This document shows, one piece after another, positions 33,504-42,202 of a DNA stretch of 64,000 nucleotides. How positions within the stretch are numbered: position 1 is the stretch's first letter; the number at the start of each line of letters is the position of its first letter. The stretch lies in the NCBI GenBank assembly GCA_038209365.1, contig JBBQXS010000002.1, positions 1 to 64,000 on the forward strand, written 5' to 3'. The notes beneath the pieces are model-generated. The model saw only the letters and a program-made list of their open reading frames with translations. It had not been told where the DNA came from and searched no databases. Source of the stretch: DASQHW01 sp038209365 (GTDB lineage Bacteria; Actinomycetota; Acidimicrobiia; IMCC26256; PALSA-610). Both the position numbers and the translations under genes were made by a program.

Positions 33504-34474
33504 GCCACTTGCTCCTGTCCGGTCGCGATCGGCACCACGTCGGCCCACTCGAACAGCTCACGAAGCACGTCTTGTGTCGATGCGAGCTTCGTGAGCTGCA
33601 GCATCTCGCGCGCGCGGCTGCCGTCGCCGGTGCAACCGTTGCGGAGGAGCTCGACGACGTGCGGCGCGATCGCGGCGCCGGCAATCTCTGTAGCGCGCGC
33701 TACCGCGCCCCACATTCGCGGGGGCACCGGGAGCGGGACCCGGCCGCCGAGGCGCGCCGCTTGCCAGGGTGTGGCCGCGCCGGGACCGACGACGTTGCAC
33801 GGACCGTCGACGCGATGCTCGATCGCGGCGACCATCGCGTCCGCGGCGTCGTCCGGGTGCAGCAGCGAGAACGGCGGGTCCGCGAAGGCGCTCACGGGCA
33901 CGACGGGGAGCCGCAGCAGCCGCCCGAGCGGGCTCGGCACGTGCGACCCGACCACGGGCGCGTACCGCAGCGCGCAGACGCGAACATCCGCATGGAGCAA
34001 CGCGATGCCCTTCGCTATACCTTCGACCTTCAAGAGGGAGCGTCCGTACGGCGTGCGTGGCACGGGCACGACGTCCTCGTCGGGCACCGACACCTTCGCG
34101 GTGCGCGGTCCGTACACCTCGAGACCACTTCGCAGCACGACGTACTCGAGTTTGCCCGCACGTGCCGCCGCACTGAGCGTCGCGATCGCGGAGAGCTCGG
34201 TGCGTTCCGCCGCCGACGCGGGTGTCATGCGCGACGCCGGCTCGTACACGCCGAAGTGCGCAACGACGGTCGGTGCGTAGTCCTGCACGAACGCAGCGAG
34301 CCGATCGCGGTCGCGCGGATCGATACGTCGGAACTCGGTCCGCCGGAGTCGCCGGCGCGGCGGCACGAAGTCGACACCCATGACGTCGTCCGCCCATGAC
34401 CGCTGCTCGATCAGCTGCGCGACGCGCGTACCGAGCTCGCCACCCATTCCTGTGATCAACACCCGCTGACTCAT
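33500..34474 (-). CDS. NAD-dependent epimerase/dehydratase
   Basis: Extended SDR protein, 324 residues. Rossmann motif LITGMGGELGTRVA at the N-terminus, D36-like acidic residue (VMGVDFVPP), AHFGVYEP and RSGLEVYG. The catalytic Ser/Thr-Tyr-Lys is likely YG...K (TPYGRSLLKVEG). Substrate unclear; sugar epimerases and 3-beta-HSD-like proteins fit. Start overlaps the lysS stop by four bases, making part of a coupled unit with the acyltransferase-like gene. Confidence 0.85.
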   Translation of the reverse strand: MSQRVLITGMGGELGTRVAQLIEQRSWADDVMGVDFVPPRRRLRRTEFRRIDPRDRDRLAAFVQDYAPTVVAHFGVYEPASRMTPASAAERTELSAIATLSAAARAGKLEYVVLRSGLEVYGPRTAKVSVPDEDVVPVPRTPYGRSLLKVEGIAKGIALLHADVRVCALRYAPVVGSHVPSPLGRLLRLPVVPVSAFADPPFSLLHPDDAADAMVAAIEHRVDGPCNVVGPGAATPWQAARLGGRVPLPVPPRMWGAVARATEIAGAAIAPHVVELLRNGCTGDGSRAREMLQLTKLASTQDVLRELFEWADVVPIATGQEQVA

Positions 34475-35964
34475 GACTGTCCTGCCTCGGGTCGCAGGTG
34501 GGGGAACATGATGACCTCACGGATCGAGGTGACGCCGGCGAGCAACATGATCAGCCGGTCGATGCCGAGCCCCATGCCACCGGTCGGCGGCATGCCGTAC
34601 TCCAGCGCGCGCACATAGTCGGCATCGATGCCGTGTGCCTCGACGTCGCCGAGCTGCTTGAGCGTGGCCTGGGCCTCGAAGCGCCGGAGCTGTTCGATCG
34701 GATCGTTCAGCTCACTGAAGGCATTGGCGAGCTCGCGGCCGCGCACGATCAGCTCGAAGCGCTCGGTCATCGCCGGATCATCGCGGTGTGTACGTGCGAG
34801 GGGTGAGACCTCACGCGGGTAGTCGCACACGAAGGTCGGCCCGGCGATGTTCGCCTCCGTCGTCTTCTCGTAGATCTCCAGCACCAGCTTCCCCGAACGC
34901 CAATTGTGCTCCCACGGTACGCCCAGTTGGTCGCACGCCTGACGCAGCGCCTCGACGGGCTGGGAGGGGTGCACCCGGACCCCGGCGTGCTCCCGCACGA
35001 GGTCGACGAGCGGGCGGCGCTCGAAGGGCGGCGTGAGATCGACCGGAGTGCCGTCCCATTCGACATGCGTCGTACCGATCGCGGCCCGGGCGGCCTCCGC
35101 CACCAGCTCCTCGGTGAGGCGCATCATGTCGTGATAGTCGGCAAACGCCTCGTACAGCTCCAACATCGTGAATTCGGGGTTGTGCCGCGTCGACAACCCC
35201 TCGTTCCTGAACACGCGAGCGAGCTCGAACACCTTGTCGTAGCCACCGACGATCAAGCGCTTCAGGTACAGCTCAGGGGCGACGCGGAGGTACAGGTCGG
35301 TATCGAGGGCGTTGTGGTGCGTCACGAACGGCCGGGCGGTCGCGCCTCCAGGAATTGGATGCAGCACCGGCGTCTCGACCTCCTCGAACCCCCGCGCCCG
35401 AAGGAATGCACGGATCGCGGAAATGGTCTCGAAACGGATGTCGAACACGCGGCGCGCGTCGTCGTTGGCGATGAGATCCACGTACCGCTGCCGGTAGCGC
35501 GTATCGGTGTCGGTGAGCCCGTGCCACTTCTCGGGCAGCGGGCGTAGCGCCTTCGACAGGACGGAGAATTCCGCCACCTTGACCGAGAGCTCACCGCGCT
35601 TGGTCTTCATGACCGTTCCTCGCACGCCCAGCCAGTCGCCGCGGTCGACCTCGGCGACGAAGCGATCGAACCCGGCGTCGCCGAGCTCGCCCTTGGAGAC
35701 GAACAGCTGCATCGTGTCGGTTCCGTCGCGCATGGTGGCGAACACGAGCTTGCCCTGGTCGCGGAGCAGCAACACACGGCCCGCGACGCGGACGACGTCG
35801 TCGGTCGACGCGCCCTCGTCGACCTTGTCGTCCCAGTGCGAACGCACCTCGTGCAGTGTGTGCGTACGATCGAACCGCGCCGGATATGGGTCCTCGCCGC
35901 GCGTACGCATCGCCTCGACCTTGGCGAGCCGCGCCGAGAACTCGTCACCGGCCTCCGCGTTCAC
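34471..35964 (-). CDS. lysS: Lysyl-tRNA synthetase (class II)
   Basis: Class II enzyme charging tRNA-Lys, 497 residues. N-terminal OB domain (about 55-165), motif 1 in the LRARGFEEVETPVLHPI region, motif 2 with FRNEGLSTRHNPEF, and motif 3 with GLGIDRLIML. GTG 35964 is the start because it overlaps the coaX stop (GTGA), and upstream in-frame sequence lies in coaX. It continues the coaX-lysS-epimerase train. Confidence 0.96.
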   Translation of the reverse strand: MNAEAGDEFSARLAKVEAMRTRGEDPYPARFDRTHTLHEVRSHWDDKVDEGASTDDVVRVAGRVLLLRDQGKLVFATMRDGTDTMQLFVSKGELGDAGFDRFVAEVDRGDWLGVRGTVMKTKRGELSVKVAEFSVLSKALRPLPEKWHGLTDTDTRYRQRYVDLIANDDARRVFDIRFETISAIRAFLRARGFEEVETPVLHPIPGGATARPFVTHHNALDTDLYLRVAPELYLKRLIVGGYDKVFELARVFRNEGLSTRHNPEFTMLELYEAFADYHDMMRLTEELVAEAARAAIGTTHVEWDGTPVDLTPPFERRPLVDLVREHAGVRVHPSQPVEALRQACDQLGVPWEHNWRSGKLVLEIYEKTTEANIAGPTFVCDYPREVSPLARTHRDDPAMTERFELIVRGRELANAFSELNDPIEQLRRFEAQATLKQLGDVEAHGIDADYVRALEYGMPPTGGMGLGIDRLIMLLAGVTSIREVIMFPHLRPEAGQS

Positions 35965-36725
35965 GCATTCCTCTCGAAGATGATCCTCAGACCGTAGAGG
36001 GTCAGCCACGGCTCGTAGTACCGGACCGTGCGTGAATGCGGGATGATCGGCTCCGCGAGACCGCCGGTGGCGATGACCTCGCACGGACCGAGCTCGGCGA
36101 CGAACCGGTCGACGAGCCCGTCGACCTGCGCGCTGAAGCCGTAGATCATGCCCGACTGGATCGACTCTGCCGACGTCCGGCCGATCACGTGCTTGGGCTC
36201 GGTGAGCTCGACGCGTCGGAGTCCGGCCGCACGCCCGAACAGCGCGTCCATCGAGATCTCGACGCCGGGAAAGATCGCCCCGCCGAGATACTCCCCCTTG
36301 TCGCTCACCGCTTCGATCGTGGTCGCGGTGCCGAAGTCGACGACGATCGACGGGCCCCCGAACAGGTCGTATGCACCGACGGCGTTGGCGATGCGATCGG
36401 CACCGACCTCCTTCGGGTTGTCGTAGAGGATCGGCATGCCGGTGCGCACTCCCGGCTCGAGGACGAGCGCGGGAAATCCGAAGTACCGATCGGTCATCGT
36501 CCGCAGCTCGGCAGTCACGCGCGGCACACCCGACGAGATGGCGACCCCGGTGATCGACGCGTCGAACGAGAAGCCGTGGAAGCCGAGGAACTGCTGCACC
36601 ATCAACGCGAGCTCATCCGACGTACGGTCGGCAACCGTCGCGATGCGCCAGTGGTCGACGAGCTCGGCATCGCGGAACAACCCGACGACCGTCTGGGTGT
36701 TCCCTGCGTCGATCGCTAGCAACAC
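35961..36725 (-). CDS. coaX: Type III pantothenate kinase
   Basis: First step of CoA synthesis: phosphorylates pantothenate; 254 residues. ASKHA fold with phosphate-1 motif MLLAIDAGNTQTVVG, adenosine motif VVDFGTATTIEAV, and ATGGLA, plus KEVGADRIAN (dimer and substrate region). Begins at GTG 36725. Working with panC and panD in this same block, it turns pantothenate into CoA precursors. Confidence 0.96.
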   Translation of the reverse strand: MLLAIDAGNTQTVVGLFRDAELVDHWRIATVADRTSDELALMVQQFLGFHGFSFDASITGVAISSGVPRVTAELRTMTDRYFGFPALVLEPGVRTGMPILYDNPKEVGADRIANAVGAYDLFGGPSIVVDFGTATTIEAVSDKGEYLGGAIFPGVEISMDALFGRAAGLRRVELTEPKHVIGRTSAESIQSGMIYGFSAQVDGLVDRFVAELGPCEVIATGGLAEPIIPHSRTVRYYEPWLTLYGLRIIFERNA

Positions 36726-36739
36726 GGTCGCACGACGCG

Positions 36740-36812
36740 GTGAGCGGAGCGGAGCGGAGCGAACTCACCGGAGCGGCGAGCGTCCCGTAGGGCGGCGCCG
36801 GGTATCCCGGCG
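36740..36812 (-). repeat. GAGCG tandem and GC hairpin in the nadC-coaX gap
   Basis: Four tandem GAGCG units (36742-36761) lie between the arms GTGAG (36740-36744) and CTCAC (36764-36768). Further, CGCCGGG (36796-36802), loop TAT, CCCGGCG (36806-36812) form a 7-bp hairpin, 24 bp past the nadC stop, which suits a terminator. The coaX start follows 15 bp beyond the repeats on the minus strand. Confidence 0.45.
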
Positions 36813-36834
36813 GCCGAGCGAGTGCGACAAAGCA

Positions 36835-37674
36835 TCATCGGATGTCGAGACCGATGTCGAGAATCCGAACCGAATGTGTCATTGCGCCGATCGAGATGAA
36901 GTCGGCGCCCGCCTCGGCGTAAGCGCCGACGGTATCTAGCGTGACGCCGCCGGACACTTCGACCTTGGCCTTGCCTTTGACAGTCTTGACCGCGGCCCGC
37001 ACCTCGTCGGGGGTCATGTTGTCGAGCATGATGCAATCGACATCGGCGTCGCGCGCCTCGGCGACCTGCTCCGGCGACTCGCACTCGACTTCGATCGTGC
37101 GCCCGGGCCAGCGCGCCCGCGCGTGCTCGACGGCCTGGGCGATACCGAGCACCGCCAGGTGGTTGTCCTTGATGAGCACCGCGTCCGACAAGGACTCGCG
37201 ATGGTTGAAGCCGCCGCCGGCGCGAACTGCCGCCTTCTGCGCCGCGCGCATGGTCGGAATCGTCTTGCGAGTGTCGAGGATGCGTGCCTTGCCGTGCGCC
37301 GCCCGCACGTACCGCCGCGTCACCGAGGCAATGCCCGAACAGTGGCACAGGAAGTTGAGTGCGGTGCGTTCTCCCGCCAGGATCGCTCGCAACGAACCGG
37401 TCAACTGCCCGAGCTCCGCACCGGCCTCGACCGACTCGCCGTCATGCACCGCCCACTTGATGTCGACGTTCGTGTCGAGCTGCCGGTAGGTCTCGATGAC
37501 GAACGCGGTGCCGGCGAGCACGCCTTCCTGGCGGCTGACGAAGGCCGCGGCCGCCGTCCGGTCCTCGCCGACGCACGCGATCGAGGTGATGTCACCGAGC
37601 AGCCCGAGGTCCTCGGTGAGGGCATCCTCGACGAGGCGGCGGACGACCGTGCGAGGCGGGTCGAATCTGATCAT
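36835..37674 (-). CDS. nadC: Nicotinate-nucleotide pyrophosphorylase (quinolinate PRTase)
   Basis: Converts quinolinate and PRPP to nicotinate mononucleotide; 279 residues. Seen: EDLGLLGDITS, the region AGERTALNFLCHCSGIASVTRRYV, TRKTIPTMR, and GGGFNHRESLSDAVLIKDNH, all typical of NadC. ATG 37674 overlaps the nadB stop (ATGA), as expected for the nadB-nadC pair. In most bacteria nadA is nearby; it is not visible in this window. Confidence 0.96.
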   Translation of the reverse strand: MIRFDPPRTVVRRLVEDALTEDLGLLGDITSIACVGEDRTAAAAFVSRQEGVLAGTAFVIETYRQLDTNVDIKWAVHDGESVEAGAELGQLTGSLRAILAGERTALNFLCHCSGIASVTRRYVRAAHGKARILDTRKTIPTMRAAQKAAVRAGGGFNHRESLSDAVLIKDNHLAVLGIAQAVEHARARWPGRTIEVECESPEQVAEARDADVDCIMLDNMTPDEVRAAVKTVKGKAKVEVSGGVTLDTVGAYAEAGADFISIGAMTHSVRILDIGLDIR

Positions 37675-39296
37675 GATGGCTCTCCTACCGCAACGGCGCC
37701 CAGGGCGACAAAGGCCGGAGCGAGTCGTGCGCGCAGCACGAAACGGCCCCTGAGCATGTCGGAGCTCCTCGGGTAGTCGCGCCGTGTGTGCGCCCCGCGG
37801 GATTCCAGACGAGCGATTGCTGCCGTCACGATCGCGCGCGACACGCGCAACAGGTTGCACACCTCGTACGAGCCGATCGTTCGTGGCGGGACGTTTTCGG
37901 CGAGTCCCCACAAGTCGGCGAGTGTCTCGGACGCGAGCCGCAGGCCGTCGGCGTCTCGCACCACCCCGCAGTCGGCGGACATCACACGCTGTAGCGAAGC
38001 GCGCAGGTCCGCGGGATCGGTCACGCCCGTGGTCTGCCCCTGCGGGGACACGAGCGGATCGGGCTCCGGTTCGTCTTCGAGGCCGACGTCGAGGACGCCG
38101 TGCATCGCGCCGGTAGGCGCGGCTTCGGTCTTGCCGGCCTTGATCGCCTCGACGACGCGTCGTCCGAACACGAGCCCGTCGAGAAGTGAGTTCGACGCGA
38201 GCCGGTTGGCGCCGTGCACACCGCTGCACGCCGTCTCGCCACACGCCCACAAGTGCGGGAGGGTCGTGGCGCCGTCGAGGTCGGTGACCACACCGCCGGA
38301 CATGTAGTGCGCGGCGGGTGCGACGGGCAGCCAATCGTCCTCGGGGTCGAGTCCGACGGCCTGGCACGCGGCCCAGATCGTCGGGAAGTGGTGCTCGAAG
38401 TCGTCGATCATCGTGGCGTCGAGCCACATGTGATCCATCTCGGTGAGCTGCATCCGCTCGTGAATGCCACGGGCTACCACGTCCCGCGGCGCGAGGTCTG
38501 CCAGCGGATGCAGGGCCGCCATGAAGGTCACGCCGTCGTCGTCGCGGAGGACCGCTCCCTCGCCACGCAGTGCTTCCGACAGCAAGGGCCGCGGCATCGA
38601 GACATTGTGGAGCGCGGTGGGATGGAACTGCACGAACTCGAGGTCCGCGCACGCGACCCCCGCCCTCAGCGAGAGCGCGACGCCGTCACCCGTCGACAAC
38701 GTCGGGTTGGTCGTCACCGCGAAGCACTGGCCCGCGCCACCGGTGGCGAGGACGACGTCGATCGCGCGGACCAACTCGATCTCTCCGTCAGCTCGGAGTG
38801 CCAGCACCCCGGTGCACCGGCCTTGTTCCACGAGCAACTCGATCGCGAACCAGCCCTCGCCCACCTCTACGTCGGAGTTGCGCACTGCCGCGACGAGCGC
38901 GCGCTCGATCTCGGCACCTGTCGCATCGCCGCCCGCGTGCACGACGCGGGCGAGCGAGTGGCCACCTTCGCGGGCAAGGAGCAGCTCGGCTTCCTCGGTG
39001 TCGAAGCGCGCGCCGAGCGCGGCGAGCTCGCGCACGCGGTCCGGGCCCTCGGTCACCAGCGTGCGCACGGCCTCGACGTCGCACAGGCCCGCGCCTGCGG
39101 TCAGGGTGTCGGCCAGATGCAACTCGGGCGAGTCTGGTTCGGCGAGCGCGGCTGCGACACCCCCCTGCGCATAGCGCGTGGCGGAGTGCGAGAGCTCACC
39201 CTTCGTCAACACGAGCACCGAAAGGCCCCGACGGGACGCGTGCAGCGCGGTCGTCAACCCCGCGACGCCACTCCCCAACACGAGGACGTCGAACAC
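37671..39296 (-). CDS. nadB: L-aspartate oxidase
   Basis: FAD enzyme oxidising aspartate to iminoaspartate in NAD synthesis; 541 residues. The FAD-binding motif LVLGSGVAGLTTALHA is at the N-terminus, followed by the NadB RYAQGGVAAAL, HPTALHN, ARGIHERM and SGVHGANRLASNSLL motifs. C-terminal helical domain complete. GTG start at 39296, 63 bp after panD. Operon order nadB-nadC-coaX. Confidence 0.96.
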   Translation of the reverse strand: MFDVLVLGSGVAGLTTALHASRRGLSVLVLTKGELSHSATRYAQGGVAAALAEPDSPELHLADTLTAGAGLCDVEAVRTLVTEGPDRVRELAALGARFDTEEAELLLAREGGHSLARVVHAGGDATGAEIERALVAAVRNSDVEVGEGWFAIELLVEQGRCTGVLALRADGEIELVRAIDVVLATGGAGQCFAVTTNPTLSTGDGVALSLRAGVACADLEFVQFHPTALHNVSMPRPLLSEALRGEGAVLRDDDGVTFMAALHPLADLAPRDVVARGIHERMQLTEMDHMWLDATMIDDFEHHFPTIWAACQAVGLDPEDDWLPVAPAAHYMSGGVVTDLDGATTLPHLWACGETACSGVHGANRLASNSLLDGLVFGRRVVEAIKAGKTEAAPTGAMHGVLDVGLEDEPEPDPLVSPQGQTTGVTDPADLRASLQRVMSADCGVVRDADGLRLASETLADLWGLAENVPPRTIGSYEVCNLLRVSRAIVTAAIARLESRGAHTRRDYPRSSDMLRGRFVLRARLAPAFVALGAVAVGEPS

Positions 39297-39359
39297 GCGC
39301 CTCAGCTCGATATTTTCTGGGTCGACTCCACGCTTCGCTCCCCTCCGCCGTCGTCTTCC

Positions 39360-39776
39360 TCAGCCTAGGTGCAAGGAGGGATGGTCGCGGATCCAAACCA
39401 GGTTCGAGCCGTTGCGCTCGACCGCTTCGCGCTCGCTGATCTGCCGGTTCGCCTCGTCGACATGCACGATGATCGGCGCGTAACCGGCGAGCTCGCCTTC
39501 GCTGTACGACGCATACGAGATCACGATCACGCGATGTCCCGGCTCCACGAGCCGCGCGGCTGCCCCGTTCAGGATGACGTCACCGGGCGCGCCTTCCATC
39601 GCGTACGTCTCGAAACGCGCGCCGTTGTCGATATCGAGCACGGCGACCTGTTCGAATGCACGAATGTCGGCGAGGGCCATGAGGTCGCGGTCGAGCGTGA
39701 TGGAGCCGACGTAGTCGACATCCGCGCCGGTGATCGTGGCGCGATGGATCTTCGACTTCATCATCGTGCGTTGCAT
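39360..39776 (-). CDS. panD: Aspartate 1-decarboxylase
   Basis: Forms beta-alanine for pantothenate; 138 residues, pyruvoyl enzyme that cleaves itself. The processing site is Gly-Ser in YVGSITLD (about 23-24), so Ser becomes the pyruvoyl group; LNGAAARLV follows. Its start lies 16 bp inside the end of panC, so panC-panD are coupled. The start may be ATG 39776 or ATG 39761 (MMKSKIH). Confidence 0.95.
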   Translation of the reverse strand: MQRTMMKSKIHRATITGADVDYVGSITLDRDLMALADIRAFEQVAVLDIDNGARFETYAMEGAPGDVILNGAAARLVEPGHRVIVISYASYSEGELAGYAPIIVHVDEANRQISEREAVERNGSNLVWIRDHPSLHLG

Positions 39777-40762
39777 ACGGTTCCCTCCACCTTGCTCCCT
39801 GGCTCCGCTGCGTCCGTACGATGCCTATGGCTCCCTCGCTCCGCCGTCCCTGGCTCCGCTGCGTCGGCACGGTTGCTCCGGATGCCGAGATCGGCTGATG
39901 CCTCGCCGCCTCGCACCGACAGCTGCACGTTGTCGATGAGACGGGTCTCCCCGACTCGCGCGGCGACGGCAAGCAGCACGTCGCCCTCGATGTCTCCCGA
40001 GCACGGCGTGAGGTCGTGCGCGTCACGCAGTTCGAGATACTCGACCTCGACGCGCGGTTCGGTCGCCACGATCCGCGCCGCGACTGCAACCGTGGCGTCC
40101 ACGCCGCGAACGCCTGAGATCACGGCGTCGGCAGCCGCTTCCAGCGCGCGCGAAAGCACGAGCGCCGCGTCGCGTCGCTCTGTCGACAGGTACGCGTTCC
40201 GGCTCGACATCGCCAGGCCGTCGGGCTCACGCACGAGCGGACACCCGACGACATCGACCGGCAGGTTCAGGTCCGCCACCATCCGGGTGATCACCGCGAG
40301 CTGCTGCGCGTCCTTGCGACCGAAGAACGCCGTGCACGGCCCGGTGATCCCGAACAGCTTGGTGACCACGGTGGTCACGCCGTCGAAGTGCGTCGGCCGC
40401 ACTCCGCCGCAGAGTCCTTCGGTGAGCCGGCCGACGTGGACCGTCGTGAGCGGCGCACCGTTGGGATACATCTCTTGCCGGGATGGCGCGAACACCAGGT
40501 CCGCGCCTTCCGCCTCGCAGGCGGCGAGGTCACCAGAGAGGTCGCGCGGGTACCGATCCAGATCCTCGTGCGCACCGAACTGGAGCGGGTTCACGAAGAT
40601 CGTCACGACGACGAGATCCGTGGCAGCCCGGGCCGCACGGATCAGGGAACGGTGCCCGTCGTGGAGGTATCCCATCGTCGGCACCAACCCGACCCGCCCG
40701 CCTCGGGCCCGGGCGCGCTCACACGCGGCACGCAACTCCGCGATCGTCTCGACGTAATGCAT
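39761..40762 (-). CDS. panC: Pantothenate synthetase
   Basis: Joins pantoate and beta-alanine with ATP; 333 residues, longer than the usual 280-300. Motifs: PTMGYLHDGHRSLI (HIGH-like HDGH), FGRKDAQQL and DGLAMSSRN (KMSKS-like). ATG 40762 (MHYVETI) is the natural start. The extra length is a C-terminal tail from about residue 290, made of two repeats around DAAEPG coded by a 19-bp direct repeat; it is not part of the enzyme fold. The tail overlaps panD. Confidence 0.94.
   Translation of the reverse strand: MHYVETIAELRAACERARARGGRVGLVPTMGYLHDGHRSLIRAARAATDLVVVTIFVNPLQFGAHEDLDRYPRDLSGDLAACEAEGADLVFAPSRQEMYPNGAPLTTVHVGRLTEGLCGGVRPTHFDGVTTVVTKLFGITGPCTAFFGRKDAQQLAVITRMVADLNLPVDVVGCPLVREPDGLAMSSRNAYLSTERRDAALVLSRALEAAADAVISGVRGVDATVAVAARIVATEPRVEVEYLELRDAHDLTPCSGDIEGDVLLAVAARVGETRLIDNVQLSVRGGEASADLGIRSNRADAAEPGTAERGSHRHRTDAAEPGSKVEGTVCNAR
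39796..39865. repeat. 19-bp direct repeats encoding DAAEPG in panC
   Basis: TCCCTGGCTCCGCTGCGTC occurs at 39796-39814 and again at 39847-39865, 51 bp apart, so a multiple of three. On the minus strand both encode DAAEPG in the panC frame. A close relative (GGCTCCGCTGCATCCG) lies at 48518-48533 in the DUF2342 gene and also encodes DAAEPG. Confidence 0.7.
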
Positions 40763-40827
40763 GTTCGGCCTCGCTCGGTTCCGGCCTCGATGGGTCCGGA
40801 CTGGCGGGTCTGACGCCTGCAATCGTA

Positions 40828-40876
40828 CAACCTGCGCGGGCGGACCCGCCTCTCGGGGGATAGGCCGCGCAGGTTG
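40828..40876 (-). terminator. 12-bp inverted repeat upstream of panC
   Basis: CAACCTGCGCGG (40828-40839) and CCGCGCAGGTTG (40865-40876) are exact 12-bp inverted repeats with a 25-base loop; the loop contains the small stem GGCGG/CCGCC. It begins four bases past the DUF2520 stop and lies 66 bp before panC. Terminator or mRNA stabiliser. Arms and loop length resemble the hairpin at 27777-27827. Confidence 0.55.
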
Positions 40877-40880
40877 GAGA

Positions 40881-41738
40881 TCAGGACGTGTCGGATGGGC
40901 GGCTGCCGGACTTCAGGTCGTCGAGCAGGCGGTCGAGGCCGGTGTCGCGGCTGCCGGTCAGGCGCGCCGCCTCCCGCGCCAGCGCGCGATACGCGTCCCG
41001 CTCCGGCGGGTCGAGCTCGCGCAAGTGCTGTTCGACGGTCGCGAGGTCCCCGCGTTGGACGGGTCCGGTAAGTGCCTGTGACGGACCGAGCGAGAAAGCG
41101 TTCTGTACCGACGAGACCACCAGCTGGGCGAACGCTTCGTACGGCACGCCGCACGTTGTCGCCAGACGGTCGACCTGGCCCAGCAGCGCGACCAGATGAT
41201 TCGACGCCACTACTGCCGCGGTGTGATAGCGGATGCGGTCGGCGTCCGCGACCTCGAACGTGCGCAGTCCGAGCAAATTCGCGATCTCGGTGACACCCGG
41301 GTCGCCGGCCACGGCCGCCCACGCGCCCCGCAGTCGCTCCACCCCGATCGTCGACGACGGGAACGATTGCAACGGGTGGAGCGCGCCGACACGAATGCCC
41401 GTGCGCCTCTCGAGCAGCGTGTCGAACACGTCGACGCCGCGTGAGCCGGCGAGGTGAAAGACCAGCGCCCCGGGCTCGATCGACGGTTCGGCAGCCAGCA
41501 CCGCTTGCTCGATGGCGCGGTCAGGTGTTGCCACGATGACGACCGAGGCACCGCGCGCGACTTCGGAAACGAGCGCGGGACGCGCCGCGAGGCACGCGGC
41601 CGCAGCCGACGTCGATGCGGCGTCGGGCGCCCGGCCCGCAACCGCAACGACGGTCCAGCCCTGCTCCACCAAGGCAAGGCTGATCGTCGTTCCGGCGCGG
41701 CCGGGGCCGATCAACGCGACGGTTCTGACCCCTTCCAC
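40881..41738 (-). CDS. DUF2520 / Rossmann-like oxidoreductase
   Basis: Predicted NAD(P)-binding protein of 285 residues. Rossmann motif VALIGPGRAGTTIS at the start, then a DUF2520-type C-terminal helical domain with HPLQSFPSS near residue 117 and AAVVASNHLVALL, both characteristic. Members sit beside panC in many bacteria and resemble 6-phosphogluconate-dehydrogenase-fold enzymes such as ketopantoate reductase, so a pantoate role is a reasonable guess. GTG 41738 or TTG 41741 is the start, inside the end of folK. Confidence 0.8.
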   Translation of the reverse strand: MEGVRTVALIGPGRAGTTISLALVEQGWTVVAVAGRAPDAASTSAAAACLAARPALVSEVARGASVVIVATPDRAIEQAVLAAEPSIEPGALVFHLAGSRGVDVFDTLLERRTGIRVGALHPLQSFPSSTIGVERLRGAWAAVAGDPGVTEIANLLGLRTFEVADADRIRYHTAAVVASNHLVALLGQVDRLATTCGVPYEAFAQLVVSSVQNAFSLGPSQALTGPVQRGDLATVEQHLRELDPPERDAYRALAREAARLTGSRDTGLDRLLDDLKSGSRPSDTS

Positions 41739-42202
41739 CAAGAACGCAACTGTACCGCCGCTTCGCGGACCCCTTTCCACGACGCAGCGGCGTCGACGAG
41801 GTGGGGCGCGACATCGCGCAGCGGCGCGAGCACGAACCCCCGTTCCCACATGCGTGGGTGCGGGAGGATGAGATCGGGATCGTCGAGCGCGAGGTCGCCG
41901 TGCAAGAGCACATCGACGTCCAGGGTGCGTGATCCGAAGCGTTCGCCGCGCACGCGATGCGCCTCCCGTTCCAGCTGTTGCGCGAGTGCCAGGAGCGCGT
42001 GCGGATCTAGGTCGGTTTCAATCGCGACGACTGCATTCAGGTAGGGGTCTTGCGGTGGGCCGCCGACGGGCACGGTCTCATAGACGCGCGACACCGCGCC
42101 GACGCGTACGCCCCGCGCGCCGGCGAGGCCGTCGACGGCCGCTTGCAAGCTCGCGAGCCGATCACCGAGGTTCGAACCGAGCGCGAGGTAAGCGCGCGTC
42201 AC
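41711..42202 (-). CDS. folK: HPPK (6-hydroxymethyl-dihydropterin pyrophosphokinase)
   Basis: Transfers pyrophosphate to hydroxymethyl-dihydropterin; 163 residues. ALGSNLGDR at the N-terminus, VYETVPVGGPPQDPYLNAV, and RFGSRTLDVDVLLHG with the metal-binding Asp pair and HPRMWERGFVLAPL match HPPK. GTG 42202 overlaps the folB stop (GTGA). Order folB-folK-DUF2520-panC-panD is a cofactor operon. Confidence 0.95.
   Translation of the reverse strand: MTRAYLALGSNLGDRLASLQAAVDGLAGARGVRVGAVSRVYETVPVGGPPQDPYLNAVVAIETDLDPHALLALAQQLEREAHRVRGERFGSRTLDVDVLLHGDLALDDPDLILPHPRMWERGFVLAPLRDVAPHLVDAAASWKGVREAAVQLRSWWKGSEPSR

Noticed and set aside
36742..36761. Short tandem repeats as a CRISPR array
   Set aside because: Units are only five bases with no spacers; no cas genes occur in the window.
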